Assembly (NCBI GenBank): GCA_964385235.1
Contig: CAYLOD010000042.1
Span: forward strand, 1 to 15,448
Direction of reading: 5' to 3'
From: Pseudoruminococcus sp964385235
GTDB taxonomy: Bacteria; Bacillota; Clostridia; Oscillospirales; Acutalibacteraceae
DNA: 15,448 bases
Part shown: positions 5,457 to 12,490 of the stretch, one piece after another
Position numbering within the stretch: position 1 is the first letter of the stretch
How the letters are laid out: each line of letters opens with the position of its first letter
Notes under the pieces: model-generated
The model's input: the letters and a program-made list of their open reading frames with translations, nothing else
Database searches by the model: none
Told to the model about the DNA's origin: nothing
Made by a program: the position numbers and the translations under genes

Positions 5457-6266
5457 ATGGATAAAAAAGCAATAGGCGTTTTTGATTCGGGCTTAGGCGG
5501 TCTTACGGCGGTAAGAGAGCTTTTGACCGTGCTTCCGAACGAGAATATTGTATATTTCGGGGATACAGGCAGAGTGCCATACGGCAACAGGAGCCGTGAA
5601 ACGATCAGGAAATATTCTATTCAGGACGCGCGTTTTCTGCTAACTAAAAACGTCAAGCTCATAATCGCCGCCTGCGGAACGGCAAGCTCCGTCGCTCCCG
5701 AAATAGGCGGCAGCATATCCGTTCCCTTTACAGGTGTTGTCGCGCCGACAGCCGCCGCCGCTGCCAAGGCAACCAAAAACGGCAGAATAGGTGTGATAGG
5801 CACTACCGCGACTATAAAGACAGGCTCATATAAGCGTGAAATACAAAGCCTTTCCCCCGGCGCGGAGGTGTTTGAGCAGGATTGTCCGCTATTCGTGCCG
5901 CTTGTAGAAAACGGGTTTATCTCCCCCGACGACGAGATAGTAAGGCTTGTGACGGAAAGATACCTTTCACCGCTTCGTGAGGCGGGGATCGACACGCTTA
6001 TACTCGGATGCACTCATTATCCTATCATAGCCGAGGCGATCTCAAGGGCGCTTCCGGGCGTAAGGCTCATTGACTCCGGCAGGGAAACGGCTGTTTACGC
6101 GGCGTATGTACTAAAGGAGCAGAACGCGCTCGCCGGGGATAAAGCTCCGGGAAAATGCGAATTTTACGTCAGCGATACGACAGAGGGCTTTTCAACGCTC
6201 GCGGGGATATTCCTCGGAAAGGATATATCAGCCTCCGTCAGCCGCGTCGATATTGAAGGCATTTGA
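5457..6266 (+). CDS. murI: Glutamate racemase
   Basis: This cofactor-independent racemase converts L- to D-glutamate for the peptidoglycan stem peptide. The N-terminal motif GVFDSGLGGLTAVREL (7-22), YFGDTGRVPYG (33-43) and the second catalytic motif LGCTHYP (183-189, Cys185 and His187) are clear. The first catalytic cysteine is Cys73 in AACGTASS; most characterised family members have Asn where this one has Gly74. At 269 residues the length is normal. The ribosome site AAGGA is somewhat far (about 12 bases) from the ATG, suggesting modest translation. The stop codon overlaps the proposed TTG start of the next gene. Together with ddl it forms a D-amino-acid supply pair for wall synthesis. Confidence 0.95.
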   Translation: MDKKAIGVFDSGLGGLTAVRELLTVLPNENIVYFGDTGRVPYGNRSRETIRKYSIQDARFLLTKNVKLIIAACGTASSVAPEIGGSISVPFTGVVAPTAAAAAKATKNGRIGVIGTTATIKTGSYKREIQSLSPGAEVFEQDCPLFVPLVENGFISPDDEIVRLVTERYLSPLREAGIDTLILGCTHYPIIAEAISRALPGVRLIDSGRETAVYAAYVLKEQNALAGDKAPGKCEFYVSDTTEGFSTLAGIFLGKDISASVSRVDIEGI

Positions 6267-6730
6267 CAAAGCGAATGCCGTCTGATATTAAAAACATAGG
6301 ATGTGACGCTGTCTTGGCTAATGATTACAATTTGAAAATATCCACCGAGCAGACCGTTGACGGCGACTCAACGATTATGAACTTTGAGATGAATGCGTCA
6401 TATGTCAAAATTAACGGTACAAGATACATTTCCTATATTGAAAAGGACGAGGCTCTCAGCACAAAGATGCGAACGACCATAAAGATTAAGGACAATAACA
6501 CGGTTACTATCATAAAGGGAAAAAGCGAGGGTATGGTCCTCGACGAGAGCAGGGTCCGCTCATGCAGATACCCTACCGCCTACGGAGCGATTATGTTCGA
6601 TGTTCATACATATAAGATCACAAACACGCTTGAGGACGACGGCGGCGAGCTGGAGCTTCAATACTCCCTTTGCATCGACGGCAGCGAGCTGAGCCGCAAT
6701 ACTCTCCGCCTCGTTATCACCTCGAAGTGA
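6263..6730 (+). CDS. DUF1934 (YwiB-like) beta-barrel protein
   Basis: This 155-residue protein has no known enzymatic motif. Its run of short beta strands with alternating charged and polar turns (for example TMRTTIKIKDNNTVTII) and its position directly before argS match the DUF1934/YwiB family, which is encoded next to argS in Bacillus too. The family is thought to have a calycin-like fold, but its function is not established. No signal peptide or membrane segment is seen, so it should be cytoplasmic. The start is uncertain. TTG at 6263 overlaps the murI stop but lies only 3 bases after GAAGG, while ATG at 6275 would shorten the protein by four residues with a distant ribosome site. Overlap with murI implies translational coupling. 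Confidence 0.75.
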   Translation: MTKRMPSDIKNIGCDAVLANDYNLKISTEQTVDGDSTIMNFEMNASYVKINGTRYISYIEKDEALSTKMRTTIKIKDNNTVTIIKGKSEGMVLDESRVRSCRYPTAYGAIMFDVHTYKITNTLEDDGGELELQYSLCIDGSELSRNTLRLVITSK

Positions 6731-6830
6731 ACAAACTTAAACGGCGGAGCCTTATGCCGCTACCTTAAACAGACATGGTGCGCGGCATAAACAATATATC
6801 CGAGTCATACCGAAAGGAATGTTTTTAAAG

Positions 6831-8519
6831 ATGAACGATACAGCGGGAAACACAATAAAGCAGCTGAGGAGCGCGATAATTGACGCTATGGGGCGCGCCA
6901 TGGCGGCGGGAGAGCTTCCGCTTGAACCGACGCCGGACTTCACCGTCGAAACGCCCGCCGACAGGGGTCACGGCGACCTCGCGTCTAACGCAGCTATGGT
7001 TTCGGCGCGCGCGTTCAGGAAAGCCCCGCGCGCCATAGCGGAATCTATCGTAAAATATATAGAGCTTGAGGGGACGAATCTCGACCGCTGTGAAATAGCG
7101 GGACCCGGCTTCATAAATTTTTTCTACGGAAAGGATTTCTATATTTCCGCTCTGAGGGAGATTGAGGAAAAAGGTGCGGAATACGGAAAAAGCAACTACG
7201 GCAGGGGAAAAAGAATACTCGTCGAGTTTGTTTCCGCGAACCCGACAGGCCCTATGCACATAGGCAACGCGAGAGGCGGCGCGCTGGGGGATTCTCTTGC
7301 GAGCGTGCTTTCCGCGGCGGGCTATGACGTTTCGCGCGAATTTTATGTAAACGACGCGGGCAATCAGATAGAGAAGTTCGCCGCCTCCCTTGAGGCGCGC
7401 TATCTGCAATTATACAGGGACGGCGTGGAACTTCCCGAGGACGCGTATAAGGGTCAGGATATAATCGACCACGCTCAAAATTTCGCCGCGATAAACGGCG
7501 ACAGGTATGTAGACGCCGACAGCGCGGAGCGCAGAAAAGCTCTCGTCGATTATGCTCTCCCGCTCAACATAAAGGGTCTTGAGAACGACCTCTTGAAATA
7601 TCGTATAAAGTACGACAGATGGTTCAGGGAAAGCACCCTCCACGAGAGCGGAGCGGTTAAAAAAATCGTCGAACTTTTAAAGGAAAAGGGACACACCTAC
7701 GAGCGGGACGGCGCCCTCTGGTTCAAGGCGTCCGAGTTCGGCGCAGATAAAGATTTTGTCCTCATTCGTTCAAACGGCATACCGACATATGTCGTTCCCG
7801 ATATAGCGTATCACTATGACAAGCTCGTGACACGCGGCTACGATAAGGCGATAGACGTCCTCGGAGCCGATCACCACGGCTATGTGCCAAGGCTAAAGGC
7901 GGCGCTCACCGCCCTTGGCGTGGACGCATCAAGGCTTGACGCGGTTCTCATGCAGATGGTTCGTCTTGTTCAAAACGGGGAGGTTGTAAAAGCGTCAAAG
8001 AGGAGCGGCAAGGCTATAACCCTCGTAACTCTCCTCGACGAGGTTCCTATAGACGCCGCGCGCTTCTTTTTTAATCTCAGAGAACCCAACAGCCACTTTG
8101 ACTTCGACCTTGACCTCGCCGTCGAGCAGTCCTCGCAGAATCCCGTATACTATGTACAGTATGCTCACGCAAGAATCTGCAATATTATCAAGGGGCTTGC
8201 GGAAAACGGCGTTAAGCCGAGAAAATGCACCGACGACGAGCTTTCGCTCCTCAACTCCCCCGAGGAAGTCGAGCTTATCAACAAGCTCGCGACCCTCACA
8301 GATGAAATAATCGCCTCCGCGAAAGCATACGATCCCGCGAGAATGACCCGTTATATTTATGATACGGCGACACTGTTCCATAAATTTTACAACGCCCGCC
8401 GCGTAAAGGGCGAGGACGAACACCTTATGCAGGCGAGGCTGACGCTTTGTACGGCGACAAAAACGGTAATCGAAAACGTCCTTTCGATGTTCAAGATAAC
8501 AGCGCCCGAATCCATGTAA
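6831..8519 (+). CDS. argS: Arginyl-tRNA synthetase
   Basis: This class I synthetase charges tRNA-Arg with arginine. The N-terminal Add-1 domain (about 5-100, with EIAGPGFINFF at 88-98) is followed by the Rossmann catalytic core. That core carries SANPTGPMHIGNARGGALGD (135-154), where HIGN is the HIGH motif, and a degenerate KMSKS motif KASKR (387-391). The helical anticodon-binding (DALR) domain covers about 435-562 and contains YVQYAHARI. Length of 562 residues is normal. I choose ATG 6831 because AAAGGA (6813-6818) abuts the in-frame ATG at 6819, leaving no spacing, but is 12 bases from 6831; starting at 6819 would add MFLK. It lies 100 bases after the DUF1934 gene, whose intervening stretch shows no terminator. 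Confidence 0.95.
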   Translation: MNDTAGNTIKQLRSAIIDAMGRAMAAGELPLEPTPDFTVETPADRGHGDLASNAAMVSARAFRKAPRAIAESIVKYIELEGTNLDRCEIAGPGFINFFYGKDFYISALREIEEKGAEYGKSNYGRGKRILVEFVSANPTGPMHIGNARGGALGDSLASVLSAAGYDVSREFYVNDAGNQIEKFAASLEARYLQLYRDGVELPEDAYKGQDIIDHAQNFAAINGDRYVDADSAERRKALVDYALPLNIKGLENDLLKYRIKYDRWFRESTLHESGAVKKIVELLKEKGHTYERDGALWFKASEFGADKDFVLIRSNGIPTYVVPDIAYHYDKLVTRGYDKAIDVLGADHHGYVPRLKAALTALGVDASRLDAVLMQMVRLVQNGEVVKASKRSGKAITLVTLLDEVPIDAARFFFNLREPNSHFDFDLDLAVEQSSQNPVYYVQYAHARICNIIKGLAENGVKPRKCTDDELSLLNSPEEVELINKLATLTDEIIASAKAYDPARMTRYIYDTATLFHKFYNARRVKGEDEHLMQARLTLCTATKTVIENVLSMFKITAPESM

Positions 8520-8542
8520 TTTTAAATTTTGAGGTGAAACTT

Positions 8543-8779
8543 ATGAAAAATTCTGCCTACTTTACACTTTCGTTAGTACTTTTAATCATTTCTGTTATAA
8601 TGCTGGTTCTCGCTGTCATTTTTGACGGCATGAACAACATTAACCGTTCTGTCGTATTCGGCTGTGTTTCATGCGCCTGTGCCGTTCCCGCGTTTACTTC
8701 GGCGACGATATTTCTGAATCTCGCCGATGAGGACGGGGACGAACAAAAGGAAAACGCTGCGGAGGGCAAAGATGAGTGA
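8543..8779 (+). CDS. Small two-helix membrane protein of unknown function
   Basis: I do not recognise a family for this 78-residue protein. It has two hydrophobic segments (about 5-28 and 36-60) joined by a short polar turn (DGMNNINRS), and ends in an acidic tail rich in Asp and Glu (DEDGDEQKENAAEGKDE). GAGGTG (8531-8536) lies 6 bases before the ATG, supporting this start over a longer in-frame opening that begins inside argS. Its last 8 bases overlap the start of tmk, whose ribosome site lies inside this gene, so the two are translationally coupled. It is probably a cytoplasmic membrane protein in the argS-tmk operon. Confidence 0.75.
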   Translation: MKNSAYFTLSLVLLIISVIMLVLAVIFDGMNNINRSVVFGCVSCACAVPAFTSATIFLNLADEDGDEQKENAAEGKDE

Positions 8780-9416
8780 TAACAATAAACGTGGCAAATT
8801 CATCGTTCTTGAAGGGCTTGACGGCTCGGGCAAGGGAACTCAGCTCGCCCTTCTGTCAAGAGCTCTCACCGATATGGGCGTCGCCGTCCATGAAACAGCC
8901 GAGCCAACACATTCCTCTACCGGCGGTCTGATAAGGGACGCACTCGCGGGACTTCAAACGCGCACCCCGCAAGAGCTGGCGGCTCTCTTTCTTGCGGACA
9001 GAATATTTCACAATACAACAGACCCGGGCATAAAAAATCTCCTTGAAAACGGCGTAACCGTTATCTGTGACAGATACTACTATTCATCGTTCGCTTATCA
9101 GGGTATGGACGCCGAACTTTCATGGGTTATGGATATGAATCTCAACTGCCCCGAAATCATAAAGCCGGATATATGTATTTTCCTTGACGTTCCCGCCGTC
9201 CAGTGCGACGAACGCTTGAATTGCCGCCTCAGCCGTGAAATTTTTGAAAACGCGGAAAAGATGAACAGAATACGGGCGCGCTTTTTCGAGGTTTTCGACC
9301 TGCTGAAGGATAGAGAAAACATCGTCGTTATCGATGCCTCAAGAGGTATTGAGGAAGTCAGGAGCGATATTGTGAAAATTGTGCGCGGTCTTTTTAAACA
9401 GACATCGGACGCTTAA
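8772..9416 (+). CDS. tmk: Thymidylate kinase (dTMP kinase)
   Basis: This cytoplasmic P-loop kinase phosphorylates dTMP to dTDP with ATP. The P-loop is GLDGSGKGTQ (15-24); the family more often has GKTTQ or GKSTQ. The DRY motif with the following YYSSFAYQG (100-111) binds and positions dTMP, and the EPT motif (44-46) corresponds to the EP-containing nucleotide motif. A basic lid with R148, R152 and R155 covers the active site, as in type II enzymes that lack a basic residue in the P-loop. Length is 214 residues, normal. The start at 8772 is fixed by GGAGGG (8761-8766), 5 bases upstream; it overlaps the preceding gene by 8 bases. It appears to be last in the ddl run. Confidence 0.92.
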   Translation: MSDNNKRGKFIVLEGLDGSGKGTQLALLSRALTDMGVAVHETAEPTHSSTGGLIRDALAGLQTRTPQELAALFLADRIFHNTTDPGIKNLLENGVTVICDRYYYSSFAYQGMDAELSWVMDMNLNCPEIIKPDICIFLDVPAVQCDERLNCRLSREIFENAEKMNRIRARFFEVFDLLKDRENIVVIDASRGIEEVRSDIVKIVRGLFKQTSDA

Positions 9417-9464
9417 ATTTTATATGCTTTCGGCGGCGCGTCCGGTGCGATTTCAACTCCGCGC

Positions 9465-9493
9465 TTGACTATTAAGGAAAATTTATCTATAAT
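9465..9493 (+). promoter_or_regulatory. Strong sigma-A promoter of leuB
   Basis: TTGACT (9465-9470) and a perfect TATAAT (9488-9493) are separated by exactly 17 bases, the best promoter match in the window. Transcription would start near 9500, leaving a 48-base leader with a small hairpin GCGGA/TCCGC (9516-9531). No T-box or leader peptide of leucine codons is visible. Confidence 0.75.
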
Positions 9494-9547
9494 TGTTCTT
9501 GGTTTTTGATATTTTGCGGAGCTGTATCCGCTTTCGGAGGGATAGTT

Positions 9548-10618
9548 ATGAAAAAGTATAAAATCGCCGTCCTCAAGGGCGACGGCATCGGCCCTGAAAT
9601 CGTGAATGAGGCTGTCAAGGTCCTCGATAAGACAGCGGATAAATTCGGCTTTGAGGTCGAATACGACGAGGCTCTCCTCGGCGGCTGCGCCATTGACGCG
9701 ACAGGCGTTCCGCTCCCCGAGGAAACCGTCATAAAATGCAGGGCGGCGGATTCCGTTCTGCTCGGAGCTGTCGGCGGTCCCAAGTGGGATAATCTGCCCG
9801 GCGGCAGGCGCCCCGAGGCGGGTCTGCTCGGTATTCGCGGAGCGCTCGGGCTTTTCGCGAACCTCAGACCCGCTGTTATTTTTGAGCCGCTGAGGGACGC
9901 TTCTCCGCTCAAGCCCGAAATAATCGGCGACGCTATGGATATTATGGTCGTCAGAGAGCTTACGGGCGGTATTTATTTCGGTGAGAGGGGCAGACTTGAG
10001 GAGAACGGCATTCCCTCGGCTTATGACACGGAGAAGTATTCCGTTCCCGAAATCGAGAGAATAGGACGCGTAGCCTTTGACATGGCTATGAAGAGAAATA
10101 AAAAGCTTACAAGCGTGGATAAGGCAAACGTTCTTGAATCGTCAAGACTTTGGAGGGAAACAATGATAAGGCTTTCAAAGGAATACCCCGAAGTCGAGCT
10201 TTCACATTTATATGTTGACAACTGCGCTATGCAGCTTGTCAGAAACCCGAAGCAGTTTGACGTTATAGTCACGTCAAATATTTTCGGCGATATTCTTTCC
10301 GATGAGGCTTCTATGATAAGCGGTTCCATAGGTATGCTCTCCTCCGCAAGCCTTGGCAGCGGCAGGAGCGGTCTGTACGAGCCGATCCACGGCTCCGCGC
10401 CCGATATTGCGGGACAGGGCACGGCAAACCCGCTTGCTACTATACTTTCCGTCGCCATGATGCTGCGCTACTCCCTTGACGAGCCAAAGGCGGCGCGGGC
10501 TGTCGAAAGCGCGGTTGCCGAGGCGCTGAAAACAGTCAGAACTCCCGATATTTATACCGACGGCACACGAAAAGTGTCAACAGGAGAAATGGGCGATACT
10601 GTCGCTTCGCTAATATAA
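9548..10618 (+). CDS. leuB: 3-isopropylmalate dehydrogenase
   Basis: This enzyme oxidatively decarboxylates 3-isopropylmalate with NAD+ and is the third specific step of leucine synthesis. Diagnostic segments are GDGIGPE near the start, GAVGGPKWD, LGLFANLRP with substrate-binding arginines, RELTGGIYFGER, the Mg2+ aspartates in SNIFGDILSDEA, and GLYEPIHGSAPDIAG near the C-terminus, which binds NAD. The FANLRP and RELTGGIYFG segments favour isopropylmalate over isocitrate dehydrogenase. Length of 356 residues is normal. GGAGGG (9536-9541), 6 bases before ATG 9548, fixes the start; a longer in-frame opening from 9506 has no ribosome site. It stands alone here: leuA, leuC and leuD are absent, and it has its own strong promoter. 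Confidence 0.93.
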   Translation: MKKYKIAVLKGDGIGPEIVNEAVKVLDKTADKFGFEVEYDEALLGGCAIDATGVPLPEETVIKCRAADSVLLGAVGGPKWDNLPGGRRPEAGLLGIRGALGLFANLRPAVIFEPLRDASPLKPEIIGDAMDIMVVRELTGGIYFGERGRLEENGIPSAYDTEKYSVPEIERIGRVAFDMAMKRNKKLTSVDKANVLESSRLWRETMIRLSKEYPEVELSHLYVDNCAMQLVRNPKQFDVIVTSNIFGDILSDEASMISGSIGMLSSASLGSGRSGLYEPIHGSAPDIAGQGTANPLATILSVAMMLRYSLDEPKAARAVESAVAEALKTVRTPDIYTDGTRKVSTGEMGDTVASLI

Positions 10619-10632
10619 TAAACACCGCCGAT

Positions 10633-10659
10633 GTTCCCCGCTTCCGAAAGCGGCGGAAC
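10633..10659. other. Stable hairpin after leuB
   Basis: GTTCC-CCGCTT (10633-10643) pairs with AAGCGG-C-GGAAC (10648-10659) around loop CCGA with one bulged C. A second small hairpin GATGT/ACATC follows near 10667-10679. No T run follows directly, so classical intrinsic termination is doubtful. The hairpins may protect the leuB mRNA 3' end or separate it from oadG. No clear promoter for oadG is visible after them. Confidence 0.4.
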
Positions 10660-10760
10660 GGAGCCTGATGTGAAACATCTATTGCTTTGCAGTTTTGGCG
10701 GCTTGCCGAAGCTGCGTCCGAAATCCCTATGATACAGTCTTATGAAAAGAGGTAACGTAA

Positions 10761-11138
10761 ATGGGAAATATTGAATTTGCCCTGAATCTGCTTCTGGCGG
10801 GCGTCATTATCGTGTTTTTTGTCCTCATACTTCTGATAATCATTATTACGATATATGGCAAAATAATTCAGGCGGCTCAAAACAGATCTAAGAAAAAAAA
10901 TACCGAAAAAGCCGGACAGGATACAAAAAAGCCCGGCGCCGCTACCGCCGGTGCCTCTCCCAAATCTGCTCCCGCGTCGGACGGAACCGTACCGGGAGAG
11001 GTGATCGCCGTCATCGCGGCGGCGGTATATACGCTCTATGGAAACAAGCCCGTTAAAATCAGATTCGTCAGGCGCGCCGGAGGCTCGGGTTCGGCATGGA
11101 GAAACGCAGGGCTTTTAGAAAACACCAAGCCTTTCTGA
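10761..11138 (+). CDS. oadG: Na+-translocating decarboxylase, gamma subunit (OadG family)
   Basis: This 125-residue membrane subunit helps assemble sodium-pumping decarboxylases of the oxaloacetate, methylmalonyl-CoA or glutaconyl-CoA type. A single transmembrane helix (about 8-33) is followed by a basic, Ala/Pro-rich cytoplasmic linker (40-78). The conserved C-terminal segment EVIAVIAAAVYTLYG (80-94) follows, ending in SAWRNAGLLENTKPF (111-125), a very typical family terminus. AGAGGT (10748-10753) lies 7 bases before the ATG. The beta subunit gene follows after 53 bases. Which decarboxylase it serves cannot be told without the alpha subunit, which is not in this window; the oadG symbol is used generically. 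Confidence 0.85.
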   Translation: MGNIEFALNLLLAGVIIVFFVLILLIIIITIYGKIIQAAQNRSKKKNTEKAGQDTKKPGAATAGASPKSAPASDGTVPGEVIAVIAAAVYTLYGNKPVKIRFVRRAGGSGSAWRNAGLLENTKPF

Positions 11139-11191
11139 CATCGGGTCGGTCAGAGATATGATACGATAAACAGGAAAGGATTGATTATTAA

Positions 11192-12430
11192 ATGAATATT
11201 TTAAGCTCCCTCTGGGAGTCGATCAGCTCGATCATCTCGGAGTCCGGACTTGCAAGCCTGACATGGGAAAATTACGTCATGGTCGGTATTTCGTTTGTGC
11301 TGCTGTTCCTCGCTATAAAGAAACAGTATGAACCGCTGCTGCTCTTGCCGATAGCGTTCGGTATGCTCCTCGTAAATGTTTTCCCGGGAATTATGGCCAG
11401 CCCCGAAACAGAAATGCTGACAGAGGCTCAGGTTATACAGCGGAATCTTGACCCCGCGTCATACACGACAACCACCCTCAACGGCGTGGAATATTATAAC
11501 GTGACCGAAAACGGCGGGCTGTTATATTATTTGTATCAAGGCGTACATCTCGGTATCTTCCCGCCGCTAATATTTCTCGGTATCGGCGCTATGACCGACT
11601 TCGGCCCGCTTATTGCCAACCCGAAAAGCTTTATCCTCGGCGCGGCGGCTCAGGTGGGTATCTTTATAACATTTATCGGCGCGACGCTGCTCGGCTTTGC
11701 TCCGAACGAGGCGGGCGCTATCTCTATCATCGGCGGCGCGGACGGCCCGACGGCTATATTCGTCACGTCGCAGCTGGCGCCGAATCTGCTGGGGCCGATA
11801 GCCGTCGCGGCGTATTCGTACATGGCGCTTGTTCCTATAATACAGCCTCCTATAATGAAACTGCTCACAACTAAGAAAGAACGCTCGATCGTTATGAAAC
11901 AGCTTCGTCCCGTTTCAAAGACCGAGAAGATCCTTTTCCCGATTATAGTTGTCGTTCTCATATCGCTGCTTCTGCCCGACGCCGCGCCGCTTGTCGGTAT
12001 GCTCATGCTCGGCAACCTCTTTAGGGAAAGCGGAGTTGTATCGCGTATCAGCAACACGGCTCAAAACGAACTTATGAATATCGTGACGATATTCCTCGGC
12101 GTAACTGTAGGAGCGACTGCCACGGGTACTGTATTCCTCAGCGCAAAGACGCTAGGCATCATACTTTTAGGGCTTGTCGCGTTCTGCATGGGTACCGCAT
12201 GCGGCGTTCTCTTCGGCAAAATCATGTGCGCCGCCACACACGGCAAGGTCAATCCTCTCATCGGTTCGGCGGGTGTTTCAGCCGTTCCTATGGCGGCGAG
12301 AATCTCGCAAAAGGTCGGTCAGCAGGAAAACCCCTCAAACTTCCTCCTTATGCACGCTATGGGGCCGAATGTCGCGGGCGTTATCGGGTCGGCGGTCGCG
12401 GCGGGCGTACTATTAAGCCAAATAGGATAA
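11192..12430 (+). CDS. oadB: Na+-translocating decarboxylase, beta subunit
   Basis: This polytopic membrane protein decarboxylates carboxybiotin and couples this to Na+ export. Conserved segments are GIGAMTDFGPLIANPK (130-145), SIIGGADGPTAIF (178-190) with D184 aligning with the essential Asp203 of Klebsiella OadB, NELMNIVTIFLGVTVGATA (292-310) and GSAGVSAVPMAAR (358-370). A polar insert at about 69-112, with AEVIQ-like and TTTTLNGVEYY stretches, probably forms an extracytoplasmic loop. Length of 412 residues fits the OadB/MmdB/GcdB family, whose members cannot be told apart by sequence alone. AAAGGA (11175-11180) lies 11 bases before the ATG. It follows the gamma gene and ends at a bidirectional terminator; no alpha or biotin-carrier gene is beside it. 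Confidence 0.92.
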   Translation: MNILSSLWESISSIISESGLASLTWENYVMVGISFVLLFLAIKKQYEPLLLLPIAFGMLLVNVFPGIMASPETEMLTEAQVIQRNLDPASYTTTTLNGVEYYNVTENGGLLYYLYQGVHLGIFPPLIFLGIGAMTDFGPLIANPKSFILGAAAQVGIFITFIGATLLGFAPNEAGAISIIGGADGPTAIFVTSQLAPNLLGPIAVAAYSYMALVPIIQPPIMKLLTTKKERSIVMKQLRPVSKTEKILFPIIVVVLISLLLPDAAPLVGMLMLGNLFRESGVVSRISNTAQNELMNIVTIFLGVTVGATATGTVFLSAKTLGIILLGLVAFCMGTACGVLFGKIMCAATHGKVNPLIGSAGVSAVPMAARISQKVGQQENPSNFLLMHAMGPNVAGVIGSAVAAGVLLSQIG

Positions 12431-12451
12431 TAACTGTTTCAACCGTAAAAT

Positions 12452-12490
12452 AAAACGACGGACAGCGAAAAATGCTGTCCGTCGTTTTTT
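12452..12490. terminator. Bidirectional terminator between oadB and eno
   Basis: AAAACGACGGACAGC (12452-12466) pairs perfectly with GCTGTCCGTCGTTTT (12474-12488) around loop GAAAAAT. On the plus strand it ends in TTTTTT, and on the minus strand it is followed by TTTTATTTTA, so it can end transcripts of both convergent genes. The eno stop codon (12489-12491) overlaps its edge. Confidence 0.92.

Noticed and set aside
10705..10735. Promoter for oadG (TTGCCG with TATGAT)
   Set aside because: The spacing is 19 bases and the -35 match is weak, so I do not list it as a feature.
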